Notes under the pieces: generated by a model
What the model saw: only the letters and a program-made list of their open reading frames with translations
Told to the model about the DNA's origin: nothing
Database searches by the model: none
NCBI GenBank assembly: GCA_964531505.1
Contig: CAZHDT010000002.1
Span: forward strand, 1-46,069
Origin: UBA6264 sp964531505
GTDB taxonomy: Bacteria; Patescibacteriota; Patescibacteriia; UBA2591; UBA6264
DNA: 46,069 bases
Direction: 5' to 3'
Part shown: one piece after another, positions 32,248 to 40,839 of the stretch
Layout of the letters: each line of letters begins with the position of its first letter
How positions within the stretch are numbered: the stretch's first letter is position 1
Position numbers and translations under genes: made by a program

Positions 32248-32940
32248 TTAAAAAGATTTTTTATTTAGCGCTTTTTCTGCCGCTTGAATTTCCGCATCAT
32301 GTTTACTTTTTCCCCTTCCCTGAGTAATTAATTTTTTATTTAAAAAAAGCCCGACCACAAAAATTTTAGCATGATCGGGTCCAGATTCTTTAATAATATC
32401 ATAATGGGGAGTAATTTTGAATTTATCTTGGACAAATTCTTGAAATCCGCTTTTCGGATCTTTATAAGTTTTATTTTTTAAAATATTTTTTAATTCAGGT
32501 ATTAAATTTTTTTTGATAAATTCTTCCGCTTTTTTAAATCCTTGGTCAAAATAAATTGCTCCAATTAAAGCTTCAAAAGTGTTAGCTAAAATAGCTTCCC
32601 GCGCTCGGCCAAGAGACTTTATTTCCCCTTTGCTAAGAAAAAGATAGTCGTCTATTTTTATTTTTTTAGCAATTTTAGCTAAGGTTTTTGTATTAACTAA
32701 ACTGGAACGAAAAGAGGTTAAGTCTCCCTCTGGATTTTCAAAATTATAATATAAAAATTTAGTGATAATTAATTCTATCACGGCGTCACCTAGAAATTCC
32801 AGCCGTTCATTGTGGTTTAAATTGAACTCGGGGTGTTCATTAAGATAAGAGCGATGAACCAAAGATTGTTTAAAAATATCTTTATCTTTGAATTTTAGGC
32901 CAAGATTTTTTTCAAATAATGGTAACTTATTTTTTTTCAT
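32248..32940 (-). CDS. rnc: ribonuclease III
   Basis: The 230-residue protein has the RNase III signature NERLEFLGDAVIELIIT (about 44-60), with catalytic Glu/Asp. A second acidic site is in EALIGAIYFDQGF, and a C-terminal dsRNA-binding domain is DPKSGFQEFVQDKF...KHDAEIQAAEKAL. It processes rRNA precursors and structured mRNAs. Its ATG overlaps the nusB TGA (ATGA, 32937-32940), so nusB and rnc, both acting in rRNA synthesis or maturation, are translationally coupled. Confidence 0.97.
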   Translation of the reverse strand: MKKNKLPLFEKNLGLKFKDKDIFKQSLVHRSYLNEHPEFNLNHNERLEFLGDAVIELIITKFLYYNFENPEGDLTSFRSSLVNTKTLAKIAKKIKIDDYLFLSKGEIKSLGRAREAILANTFEALIGAIYFDQGFKKAEEFIKKNLIPELKNILKNKTYKDPKSGFQEFVQDKFKITPHYDIIKESGPDHAKIFVVGLFLNKKLITQGRGKSKHDAEIQAAEKALNKKSF

Positions 32941-33380
32941 TTTTCAGTTTCTTTTTTTAGATCTTCGTAAATAGCTCCTAAGACCCCATTAACAAAGCGG
33001 CCGGAAGTTTGTCCCCCAAAAGATTTAGCAATTTCAATTGCTTCATTAATTGCCACTTTTGGTGGAGTTTTTTTTAAAAAGACTAATTCTAGAATTCCCA
33101 AGCGAATAATATTTCTATCAATTAAGGTAATTTGTTCTAAAGGCCACTGAGGAGCGTATTTTTTTATATAATCATTTATCTCGGATAGATTTTTTTCCAC
33201 TCCATTGGCAAGTTCTTGGGTAAATTCCCGACCCTCGAAATCATTTGGAGTTAATTTTGAAAGATAGCGAATAATAACTTCTTTTAAGTTAGAGCTCTTT
33301 TTAGCGGGAATAGATTTATTAAAATCCCATTCAGTAAGAGATTGTAAAGCAATGGTTCGTGATAAATGTCTTTGAGACAT
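32937..33380 (-). CDS. nusB: transcription antitermination protein NusB
   Basis: The 147-residue helical protein has the NusB pattern: LSRTIALQSLTEWDF at the N-terminus (R-x-x-A-x-Q-x-L) and TLIDRNIIRLGILELVFLKK. TPPKVAINEAIEIAKSFGGQ and SGRFVNGVLGAIYEDLKK follow. It binds boxA RNA with S10 during rRNA antitermination. The TGA stop here confirms the standard code. It lies 49 nt after rpmF. Confidence 0.96.
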   Translation of the reverse strand: MSQRHLSRTIALQSLTEWDFNKSIPAKKSSNLKEVIIRYLSKLTPNDFEGREFTQELANGVEKNLSEINDYIKKYAPQWPLEQITLIDRNIIRLGILELVFLKKTPPKVAINEAIEIAKSFGGQTSGRFVNGVLGAIYEDLKKETEK

Positions 33381-33429
33381 AAAAAATAATTAAAAAAAAC
33401 GGATTAGACCTATATTTTTTAATTTTATT

Positions 33430-33657
33430 TTAAACAGTTTCTTGTTTTTTGCCATCTTTTGCTTTTTCTTGTTTTTTAGCTCCTTTTGTTTTAATAACTT
33501 CTCTTCCCTTATAAGTTCCGCAAAATGAACAAACGTGATGAGAGCGGATTGGTTTTTTACATTGAGGGCAAATAGATAAAAAAATATTTTTTAAACGATT
33601 TTTATATTGTCTTTTCCTAGTTTTACTTTTTGGAGTTTTTTGTTTTGGTACAGACAT
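33430..33657 (-). CDS. rpmF: 50S ribosomal protein L32
   Basis: The 75-residue protein begins MSVPKQKTPKSKTRKRQ. It has a complete zinc site CPQC (about 30-33) and CSFC (about 43-46), the latter in HHVCSFCGTYKGREVI. The C-terminal lysine-rich tail is an extension beyond the usual 57-60 residues. It is first in a minus-strand operon with nusB, rnc and smc, read from a promoter at 33695-33722. Confidence 0.95.
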   Translation of the reverse strand: MSVPKQKTPKSKTRKRQYKNRLKNIFLSICPQCKKPIRSHHVCSFCGTYKGREVIKTKGAKKQEKAKDGKKQETV

Positions 33658-33694
33658 ATTAATGAATTTTTATTATAATTATATTTATGCTATA

Positions 33695-33722
33695 ATTATA
33701 GCAAATATTTGTTAAAAGGCAA
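33695..33722 (-). promoter_or_regulatory. promoter of rpmF-nusB-rnc-smc in a perfect palindrome
   Basis: On the minus strand TTGCCT (33722-33717), a 16-nt spacer and consensus TATAAT (33700-33695) lie 38 nt before the rpmF ATG. The -10 forms half of TGCTATAATTATAGCA (33688-33703), a perfect palindrome that also presents TATAAT on the plus strand towards dnaA. Confidence 0.6.
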
Positions 33723-33789
33723 GATTATATTTAAAAATAGAATAAAAGATTATTAACATTTTTTCCCCACGTTATTAACTAAAATAATT

Positions 33790-33817
33790 TTGTTTTTTCC
33801 GAAAAGATTGGTATGAT
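33790..33817 (+). promoter_or_regulatory. probable promoter of dnaA
   Basis: TTGTTT (33790-33795), a 16-nt spacer and TATGAT (33812-33817) lie 78 nt before the dnaA ATG. The 237-nt rpmF-dnaA gap is the natural place to look for an origin, but I found no TTATNCACA box in it. Confidence 0.45.
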
Positions 33818-33894
33818 GTATTCAAGATTAATTGATTATATTAAAACTGTAAATCTTAATTTAATAAAAGTTAATAATATTTTTTGATAAATTT

Positions 33895-35265
33895 ATGACT
33901 GAAATGGATAAAAAAGAACTTTGGAATGTTGTTTTATCAGAGTTAGAGCTTTCTATTTCAAAAGCCAATTTTAGAACTTGGTTTCAAAATACCTCTATTA
34001 TTGATCTTCAGGATGATGATGAAACGGTCCTTGTGGGAGTCCCAAATAACTTTTCTAAAAGTTGGTTGGAGAAAAAATATCATCGTTCTATTCTTGAAGC
34101 CCTGCAAAGGGCCAGTGATAATAAAGTAAAAAAGATTTTTTATAAAGTTGACTCATCTCCGGTTCAGACAAAATCACTTCAACCTATAAAAATTAATTTG
34201 GATAATCTATTAATAAAAGAAAAACCAGTTTCAACAAATTGCCAAGGTTTAAATAATAATTATACCTTTGAAAATTTTGTCGTTGGGAAAGGATCGGAAT
34301 TGGCTCATGCCGCTTGTCAAGCGGTTGTTAAACAACCTGGAGAAAAATATAATCCTTTGTTTATTTATGGCGGAGTGGGTTTAGGTAAAACTCATTTATT
34401 GCAGGCAGTGGGTCATGCAGTTTTAAAGAAAAAACCAAAAGCCAAGGTCCTTTGTACTAATGCAGAAAAATTTACTAATGAATTCATTAGGGCAATTGGC
34501 GACGGAACAATTGATAAGTTTAAAAAATTTTATCGAGGAGTGGATTTACTTTTAATCGATGATATTCAGTTTATGGCCGGAAAAGAACGGACCCAAGAGG
34601 AATTTTTTCATACTTTTAATAGTCTTTATCAAGAAGAAAGACAAATTATTATTACATCTGATCGAACCCCCAAAGATATTCCAGCTTTAGAAGATCGGTT
34701 GATTTCTCGCTTGGAGTGGGGGTTAATTGTTGATATTAATCCTCCTGATTTAGAAACCAGAATGGCGATATTAAAAGCTAAATGTGAAAAAAGGAAAGTG
34801 GTTTTTAATCAAGAAGTTATTCGATATTTGGCCACTCATATTCAAAGAAATATTAGAGAATTAGAAGGAGCGCTTAATAAATTAATCGCTTATCAGGAAC
34901 TTCATCAAGTTGATTTAAATATTGATTTGGTTAAAACCATTTTAGTTAGTTTAGAATCAAGTGAAAAAAAGAGTTTGGTTCAGCCAAAAGAATTAATTGA
35001 AATTGTAGCTAATTTTTATGGCGTACCTGTTAGAGATATGATAAGCGCTTCAAGAAAAAGAGAATTAGTGGTACCCAGGCAAGTAATGATGTATTTAATG
35101 AGAGAAGAAATTAATGCGTCGTTTCCTTTAATTGGTAAAGAATCAGGGGGGAGAGACCACACTACGGCGATGCATGCTTATGAAAAAATTAAAAATGAGT
35201 TGGAAAAAAATAGTAGAATTAAACAAGAAATTGATTTAATTAGGCAAAGATTGTATAACAAATAA
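33895..35265 (+). CDS. dnaA: chromosomal replication initiator DnaA
   Basis: The 456-residue protein has all four DnaA domains. Domain I is ELWNVVLSELELSISKANFR, followed by a short linker. The AAA+ core starts at YTFENFVVGKGSELAHAACQ, with Walker A GGVGLGKT (159-166), Walker B LLLIDDIQF (about 218-226) and sensor ITSDRTPKDIP. The DNA-binding domain IV carries GKESGGRDHTTAMHAYEKI. It melts the origin as an ATP-bound filament. dnaN does not follow. Instead, an ATP-cone nuclease starts 4 nt after the stop and a pilB-like gene comes next. Confidence 0.98.
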   Translation: MTEMDKKELWNVVLSELELSISKANFRTWFQNTSIIDLQDDDETVLVGVPNNFSKSWLEKKYHRSILEALQRASDNKVKKIFYKVDSSPVQTKSLQPIKINLDNLLIKEKPVSTNCQGLNNNYTFENFVVGKGSELAHAACQAVVKQPGEKYNPLFIYGGVGLGKTHLLQAVGHAVLKKKPKAKVLCTNAEKFTNEFIRAIGDGTIDKFKKFYRGVDLLLIDDIQFMAGKERTQEEFFHTFNSLYQEERQIIITSDRTPKDIPALEDRLISRLEWGLIVDINPPDLETRMAILKAKCEKRKVVFNQEVIRYLATHIQRNIRELEGALNKLIAYQELHQVDLNIDLVKTILVSLESSEKKSLVQPKELIEIVANFYGVPVRDMISASRKRELVVPRQVMMYLMREEINASFPLIGKESGGRDHTTAMHAYEKIKNELEKNSRIKQEIDLIRQRLYNK

Positions 35266-35269
35266 TAAA

Positions 35270-36136
35270 ATGGATATTATTAAAAATTCGGGTAAAAGGG
35301 TTAAGTTTAATCCAATTAAAGTGAAACAGACCTGTTTAAGGGCTGGTGCCAGCCAAATTTTATCTGATGAAATTGTGGAAGAAGTAAGTCGTCGAGTCTA
35401 TTCTGGAATGAAAACCTATGACATACTAAAACTGATTATTAATCTTTTAAATAGAAAGAATCCGGCAGTCGCTGCTCGATATAGTTTAAAAAAGGCGATG
35501 ATGGATTTGGGTCCGGCTGGTTTTATTTTTGAAGAATTTATTAAACGTTTATTAAAATCTTATCATTGCCAGGCTTATTTCCCCCCCTTAATTCAAGGAG
35601 AGTGTGTTAAACACGAGGTGGATATTATTGCCAAATTACCAAAAGAAGACAATCGGTTAACCAGAATACCTCTTAGTCAAGGGAAACTATATATGATAGA
35701 ATGCAAATATCATAACACCCCTGGTTTGAGAAGTAATTTAAAAGAGACGCTTTACGTTTGGGCAAGATTTCTTGATTTAAAGGAAGTTTATAAATTTAAT
35801 TACCAAGAAAAAATAAATTATCCTTGGCTTATTTCAAATACTAAATTTTCAATTGAAGCAATTAAATATGCTAATTGTAAAAATATGAGACTTTTAGGAT
35901 GGAAATATCCTCGGGAAGCGAGTTTGGAAAATTTAATTGAAGGTCAAAAATTTTATCCAATAACGATTTTAAAATCTTTGGACCAAAATACGAAGGGGAT
36001 ATTTTTTTCAAAAAATATAATATTAGTTCGTGATTTAATTTCCAATTCGGTTAAAACTTTAGAAAAAAGGCTCGGATTGACGGGAGGTAAACTTGAAAAA
36101 TTAATTAGCGAAGCAAAATTGATTATTAATAGTTAA
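35270..36136 (+). CDS. ATP-cone domain fused to PD-(D/E)XK (Mrr-like) nuclease
   Basis: The 288-residue protein has an N-terminal ATP-cone (about 1-80), with IIKNSGKRVKFNPIKVKQTC, VSRRVYSGMKTYDILKLI and AVAARYSLKKAM. This is the nucleotide-sensing module of ribonucleotide reductases and NrdR. A restriction-endonuclease-like domain follows: GFIFEEFIKRLL (E88), HEVDIIAK (D118) and YMIECKYHN (E144, K146). These fit the ExD...ExK active site of the Mrr/PD-(D/E)XK group. The C-terminus (LEKRLGLTGGKLEKLISEAK) looks like a helix-hairpin element. Such fusions are known but not characterised. Lying 4 nt behind dnaA and 3 nt before pilB, it is certainly in the dnaA operon. A role in replication-linked DNA processing gated by (d)ATP is inference. 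No methylase is nearby. Confidence 0.82.
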   Translation: MDIIKNSGKRVKFNPIKVKQTCLRAGASQILSDEIVEEVSRRVYSGMKTYDILKLIINLLNRKNPAVAARYSLKKAMMDLGPAGFIFEEFIKRLLKSYHCQAYFPPLIQGECVKHEVDIIAKLPKEDNRLTRIPLSQGKLYMIECKYHNTPGLRSNLKETLYVWARFLDLKEVYKFNYQEKINYPWLISNTKFSIEAIKYANCKNMRLLGWKYPREASLENLIEGQKFYPITILKSLDQNTKGIFFSKNIILVRDLISNSVKTLEKRLGLTGGKLEKLISEAKLIINS

Positions 36137-36139
36137 AAT

Positions 36140-37843
36140 ATGTTAGATTTAAACGATTTATTGGATCCAAAAAAGAAAATGCCATCTATTGCTTCTTCAG
36201 AAAATCAAGAAGAATTAAGTTTTAAACTTAACGATATTAAAGTTAAAGAAATAGAAGAAGAAATATCTTATCAAGCAAGACAAATCGGTGTCCCTTATAT
36301 TAATTTATTTGATTTTCCAATTTCTCCAGAAGCTTTAAGTTTAATTTCTCAAGAAGAAGCAAAAAATTATCGTTTAATTTGTTTTTACAGGACTGAACGT
36401 GAAGCAAAATTGGCTTCACCTAACGTAGAAAATCCCGCTTTAGCCGAATACCGGCAACAATTGGAAGGCGCTTATGGGATTAAAACAGAAATATATTTTA
36501 TTTCAGAGCATAGCTTTCAGACAGTTTTAAAACGTTATGCTTTTTTACCCAAAATAAGCAAAGTTACTAAGGGAGTTGAAATTTCATCGCAAGATTTAGA
36601 AGATTTTCAAAAAAAGATTAAAAATTTTCATGATTTAAATCAAGAAATTCAAAATACCAAGGTTTCCGATTTAATTATTTTAATTATGGCCAGTGCGGTT
36701 CAATCACGAGCTTCCGATATTCATATTGAAGCAGAAGAGGAAGGCATCAAAGTGAGGTTTAGAATAGACGGAGTTTTAATTGATGTTGCAGAAATAAATA
36801 AAAAATATTGGTCACAAATTGTTTCCCGAATAAAATTGATATCAAATTTAAAAATAAACATAGTAGATCAACCTCAAGATGGGAGATTTACCATTTATAT
36901 AGAGAAAGATAAAACAGATGTTAGAGTTTCCTGTTTACCTACAAGTTATGGAGAAAGTGTGGTAATGAGACTTTTACGGTCTTCTACAGCCAGTTTAAGT
37001 TTTGAAGAATTAGGATTAAGAAAAGAGCCTTTTGAAGTTTTAAAAAGGCAGATAGAAAGGCCAAACGGCATGGTTATCACCACCGGGCCAACTGGTTCAG
37101 GGAAAACCACCACTCTTTATGCAATTTTAAATAAATTAAATACCCAAGAGACTAAAATTATTACTTTAGAAAATCCAATAGAATATCGTTTAAAAGGAAT
37201 TAATCAAAGTCAGGTTGATAAGGCAAAAGAATATACTTTTGCTACCGGGCTTCGTTCAATTCTTCGCCAAGATCCGGATGTGGTAATGGTTGGAGAAATT
37301 AGAGATTTAGAAACTTCTGAAATTGCGATTCAGGCTGCTTTAACAGGACATTTAGTGATTTCTACTTTACACACCAATGACGCGGCTGGCGCTTTACCAA
37401 GATTTCTTTCTATGGGAGTAAAACCGTTTTTGTTGGCCCCGGCGATTAATGCGGTAGTTGGCCAACGTTTGGTAAGAAAAGTTTGTCCTGATTGTAAAAA
37501 GGAAATAAATATTGAAAATTCTAAAATGGAGAGAGTTAGAACACTTTTATTAGATTTGCCAGAGAAATCAGAAATAAAAGTTGATTTTAATAATCTTAAA
37601 TTTTATCAAGGAGGAGGCTGTGAATCTTGTCATGGGTTAGGATATAAAGGAAGAATCGGTATTTATGAAGTTTTTACCATTGATTCTGAAATAGAAAGAG
37701 AAATTCAGGCTGGTAATTTATCAGAATACACAATGCGAGATTTAACTAAAAAACAAGGAATGACGACCATGGCTCAAGATGGAGTTTTAAAAGCTTTGGA
37801 CGGAATAACAACAATTGATGAGGTTTTTCGCGTTGCGGAGTAG
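36140..37843 (+). CDS. pilB: GspE/PilB-type secretion and pilus-assembly ATPase
   Basis: The 567-residue protein has an N-terminal MshEN-like region (about 40-150). The core follows: SAVQSRASDIHIEAEEEGIK, FRIDGVLIDVAEI, Walker A TGPTGSGKTTTLY (about 313-325), Asp box and Walker B GEIRDLETSEIAIQAALTGH, and the His box STLHTND. The C-terminal zinc site (CPDCKK...GCESCHGLGYKGRIGIYEVF-type) is present; I quote only CPDCKK and CESCHGLGYKGRIG. PilB extends type IV pili, which CPR cells use for DNA uptake and attachment. pilT, pilC and pilin genes are not in the window. It is the last gene before the terminator at 37858. Confidence 0.92.
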   Translation: MLDLNDLLDPKKKMPSIASSENQEELSFKLNDIKVKEIEEEISYQARQIGVPYINLFDFPISPEALSLISQEEAKNYRLICFYRTEREAKLASPNVENPALAEYRQQLEGAYGIKTEIYFISEHSFQTVLKRYAFLPKISKVTKGVEISSQDLEDFQKKIKNFHDLNQEIQNTKVSDLIILIMASAVQSRASDIHIEAEEEGIKVRFRIDGVLIDVAEINKKYWSQIVSRIKLISNLKINIVDQPQDGRFTIYIEKDKTDVRVSCLPTSYGESVVMRLLRSSTASLSFEELGLRKEPFEVLKRQIERPNGMVITTGPTGSGKTTTLYAILNKLNTQETKIITLENPIEYRLKGINQSQVDKAKEYTFATGLRSILRQDPDVVMVGEIRDLETSEIAIQAALTGHLVISTLHTNDAAGALPRFLSMGVKPFLLAPAINAVVGQRLVRKVCPDCKKEINIENSKMERVRTLLLDLPEKSEIKVDFNNLKFYQGGGCESCHGLGYKGRIGIYEVFTIDSEIEREIQAGNLSEYTMRDLTKKQGMTTMAQDGVLKALDGITTIDEVFRVAE

Positions 37844-37857
37844 TTAAATTATAAAAT

Positions 37858-37888
37858 AAAAACTTGGAAGCTGAGCTTCCAAGTTTTT
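37858..37888 (+). terminator. terminator of the dnaA-nuclease-pilB operon
   Basis: AAAAACTTGGAAGCT (37858-37872) and AGCTTCCAAGTTTTT (37874-37888) form a 15-bp near-continuous hairpin ending in a T run. The A run on the other side makes it symmetric. Confidence 0.85.
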
Positions 37889-37923
37889 ATTTTAAAATAT
37901 GGGCTTATTTTGCCAGCATCAAT

Positions 37924-37952
37924 TTGACAAAAGTCAGATTTTTTGCTATCCT
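37924..37952 (+). promoter_or_regulatory. promoter of the 38015 gene
   Basis: A consensus TTGACA (37924-37929), a 17-nt spacer and TATCCT (37947-37952) lie 62 nt before the ATG at 38015. Confidence 0.6.
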
Positions 37953-38014
37953 ATAAACACGAAAGAATAATATTAATATTGAAATTAGCAATATAATCAA
38001 TTAATTTATTTTTT

Positions 38015-38491
38015 ATGGAACTTAAAAAAGACGTTTTTCAATCAGGAAATGACCAAGAAAAAAAGCCAGTGTTCTTAGAAAAAGAAGGAGTTAGTAAAAT
38101 AGAATCTCAAAACGGTTTTTTTACTGGTTTAGAAAATCAGTTAACACAAATTTCTAATTTAGAAGAGAAAGAACAAATTATGGGCTTTATTAAAGAGTTG
38201 AAAGCGCAATGTTTTGATTATCTCAAAATTCTTGAAGAATATCGTTTAGCGGAAAAAAATTTTGATGACGCGCGCGTGGGAGATTTAGATGATAAAGAAA
38301 ATGCCCGCCTTGCCTTAAATGCGAGAACTCAAGATAGAATAAGTAAGAAAAGTGTTATTTTAGATAATATGAATATTGTAAATCGTCTCTTTACCAGTTA
38401 TGGATTGGAATGTTCTTGGTACCGCGGATTTGAAAATGAAGAACAGTTTGAAGGCTGGGTGATTAAAAATGTTCAGGAATTAGAAAATTAA
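38015..38491 (+). CDS. small acidic coiled-coil protein of unknown function
   Basis: The 158-residue protein has no signal or TM segment. The first 30 residues are charged and low in complexity (MELKKDVFQSGNDQEKKPVF). The rest is helical, with heptad-like stretches LEEKEQIMGFIKELKAQ and YLKILEEYRLAEKNF. A C-terminal tail contains GLECSWYRGFENEEQFEGWV. I recognise no family. It is a single gene with a near-consensus promoter and its own terminator, which lies inside the convergent valS. Its last 12 nt overlap the end of valS. Confidence 0.6.
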   Translation: MELKKDVFQSGNDQEKKPVFLEKEGVSKIESQNGFFTGLENQLTQISNLEEKEQIMGFIKELKAQCFDYLKILEEYRLAEKNFDDARVGDLDDKENARLALNARTQDRISKKSVILDNMNIVNRLFTSYGLECSWYRGFENEEQFEGWVIKNVQELEN

Positions 38492-40822
38492 GTTTATTTT
38501 CAATAAATTTTCAACTAAATCCTTGCTTTCTTGAGAAGCAAGGATTTTTTTATCATTTTCTTTATATAATTGATAATCAATAATTTCTTTCATGGAAATT
38601 TTTTGTTCAATTTTCCAGTTTCTGGCTTCAATAATAATTTGTTTTAATTCTTCAAGACTATTTTCCGTTTCTAAGTCAATAAATTTTTTTTCTAATTTTG
38701 GCCATTCAGCAATCATAAGCATATTTTTCGGGTTGAAATTCTGATAAATTTTTTCTGTTACAAAAGGGATAAAGGGGTGAAGAATTTTTAAGATATTATT
38801 TAAGCTGTATTTTAAAATATTTAAAGTATTTTCTTTTAAATTTTCCTGATTGACTTGGGATTTGGCAATTTCTAAATACCAATCGGCAAATTCATGCCAA
38901 ACAAATTCATAACATTCTTTTGTCGCTTCTCCAAATTCATAATTTTTAATTTTTTCTTCAGTAGATTTAAAAAGGCGGTTAATTTTCGAAATAAGCCATT
39001 TATCAGCCAATGTTTTAGGAATAATTTCTTCGTTCACTGTATTATTTTCTATTTGCATTTCAATAAAACGGCTGATATTCCATAATTTATTAATAAAATT
39101 TCGTGCGGATAAAATATTTCTTTCATCAAAGCGAACGGCTTGTTGATCGCGACTTGTTTGATAAATTAAACCAAATCTCATTGCATCCGCGCCATGTTCA
39201 TCAATTATTTTTAAAGGATTTACCCCTGTTCCCAAAGATTTACTCATTCTTTTTCCATCCAGAGTGAGAATAGTGGCGTGGATATAAACATTATTAAAGG
39301 GAATTTTTTTGATAAATTCCATTCCTGAAAAAACCATTCTGGCAACCCAAAGATAAAGAATATCCCCGGCCGTGGAGAGTAAAGATGTGGGGTAGAAATT
39401 TTTTAAATCATCGGTTTTTTTAGGCCAACCCAAAGTGGCAAATGGCCAAAGAGCGGAAGAAAACCAAGTGTCTAAAACATCTTCTGATTGTTTCATTTCG
39501 CATTTTTGACAAAAGGGGCAAACAGCCGGTTTTATTTCCGCGACTTCATATTTTTCCTCATTGTTCTTACAAAACCAAACTGGAAGCCGATGTCCCCACC
39601 AAAGTTGGCGGGAAATGCACCAATCTTCTATATTTTTTAACCAATCTAAATAGATTTTTTCATACTTTTCTGGATAAAATTTTATTTTTTTATTTTCTAC
39701 CGCCTCAATCGCCGGTTTGGCTAATTTATCCATTGTCACAAACCATTGGGTTGAAATTTGCGGTTCGATTGGAGTTCCGCAACGGTCGCAAAGGGATATC
39801 TGGTGAGGATAATCTTCAATTTTCTCCAATAAATTTAATTTTTCAAATTCTTTAATAATTTTTTTTCTAACATCCAAAGTGTCTAAACCAGTATAAAAGC
39901 CGGCTTCAGTGGTCATTTTTCCTTCCGGACCAATCACGTTGATAATATCCAAATTATTCTCTTTGCCAATTTGCCAATCATTTTTATCGTGGGCTGGAGT
40001 AATTTTAACTGCGCCGGTGCCGAATTTAGGGTCAACCAAATGGTGGCTGACTAAAGGGATTTCTCGATTAACAATCGGCAAAACCAATTTTTGGCCGATT
40101 AAGTTTTTATATCTCTCGTCCTTTGGATTAACCGCTATACCCGTGTCTCCCAACATGGTTTCCGGCCGGGTTGTGGCAACCACGATATATTTTTCAGGGT
40201 TATCTTTAAAAGGATATTTAAGATACCATAATTTTCCAATTTCCTCCCGGTATTTAATTTCAATATCTGAAATGGCAGTGGTGCAGCGCGGACACCAATT
40301 AACAATTCTTGGCCCGCGATAAATAAATCCTTTTTTATGATAATTGATAAATGCTTTTAAAACCGCGTTAACATAATCGTCGTCTAAAGTAAATCTGGTT
40401 CTTGACCAATCACAGGAACAGCCAAGTTTTTTTAATTGTTCTAAAATTATATTTCCGTATTTTTCTTTCCATTCCCACACTTTTTTAACAAATTCTTCGC
40501 GTCCGAGCTGATGGCGGGTTATATTTTCTTTGGCAAGATTTTTTTCTACCACGTTTTGGGTAGCGATTCCGGCATGGTCAATTCCTGGTAGCCAAAGAGT
40601 TTTTTTACCTTTCATCCGGTAAAAACGAATTAAAATATCCTGAATGGTATTATTTAAAGCGTGTCCGATATGAAGCGAGCCAGTGATATTGGGAGGGGGA
40701 ATAACAATGGAGTAATTATCTTTTCTTTCCCCCGGCAGATTATCGGGATTAAAAAATCCGCTCTTTTCCCAGAGCTGATAAATTTCTTGTTCGTATTTTT
40801 CAGGTTGATATTGTTTTTCCAT
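38480..40822 (-). CDS. valS: valyl-tRNA synthetase, short form
   Basis: The 780-residue class I synthetase has HIGH in GSLHIGHAL (51-54) and KRMSKSLGTGVNPL in the second half of the Rossmann core. The CP1 editing domain has TTRPETMLGDTGIAV and GTGAVKITPAHDKNDW. Zinc-type pairs CPRC, CDRC and CPFC are present, and so is the anticodon-binding helical bundle. It is about 100 residues shorter than B. subtilis ValRS because the C-terminal tRNA-binding coiled-coil arm is missing; the chain ends at ESKDLVENLLKINLIF. It lies 17 nt after tsaE in one minus-strand operon. Its 3' coding end contains a terminator for the opposite strand. Confidence 0.97.
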   Translation of the reverse strand: MEKQYQPEKYEQEIYQLWEKSGFFNPDNLPGERKDNYSIVIPPPNITGSLHIGHALNNTIQDILIRFYRMKGKKTLWLPGIDHAGIATQNVVEKNLAKENITRHQLGREEFVKKVWEWKEKYGNIILEQLKKLGCSCDWSRTRFTLDDDYVNAVLKAFINYHKKGFIYRGPRIVNWCPRCTTAISDIEIKYREEIGKLWYLKYPFKDNPEKYIVVATTRPETMLGDTGIAVNPKDERYKNLIGQKLVLPIVNREIPLVSHHLVDPKFGTGAVKITPAHDKNDWQIGKENNLDIINVIGPEGKMTTEAGFYTGLDTLDVRKKIIKEFEKLNLLEKIEDYPHQISLCDRCGTPIEPQISTQWFVTMDKLAKPAIEAVENKKIKFYPEKYEKIYLDWLKNIEDWCISRQLWWGHRLPVWFCKNNEEKYEVAEIKPAVCPFCQKCEMKQSEDVLDTWFSSALWPFATLGWPKKTDDLKNFYPTSLLSTAGDILYLWVARMVFSGMEFIKKIPFNNVYIHATILTLDGKRMSKSLGTGVNPLKIIDEHGADAMRFGLIYQTSRDQQAVRFDERNILSARNFINKLWNISRFIEMQIENNTVNEEIIPKTLADKWLISKINRLFKSTEEKIKNYEFGEATKECYEFVWHEFADWYLEIAKSQVNQENLKENTLNILKYSLNNILKILHPFIPFVTEKIYQNFNPKNMLMIAEWPKLEKKFIDLETENSLEELKQIIIEARNWKIEQKISMKEIIDYQLYKENDKKILASQESKDLVENLLKINLIF
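38517..38551 (+). terminator. plus-strand terminator inside the valS coding sequence
   Basis: AAATCCTTGCTT (38517-38528), loop TCTTGAG and AAGCAAGGATTT (38536-38547) form a 12-bp hairpin, followed by four more T residues. It lies 26 nt after the 38015 gene's stop, but within the last codons of valS on the other strand. Confidence 0.75.
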
Positions 40823-40839
40823 AAATTTCTCTCAAAGTT

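Noticed and set aside
33658..33894. Replication origin between rpmF and dnaA
   Set aside because: Position and AT content fit, but I found no TTATNCACA box in the gap. Without GC skew of the whole genome an origin call is unsupported.
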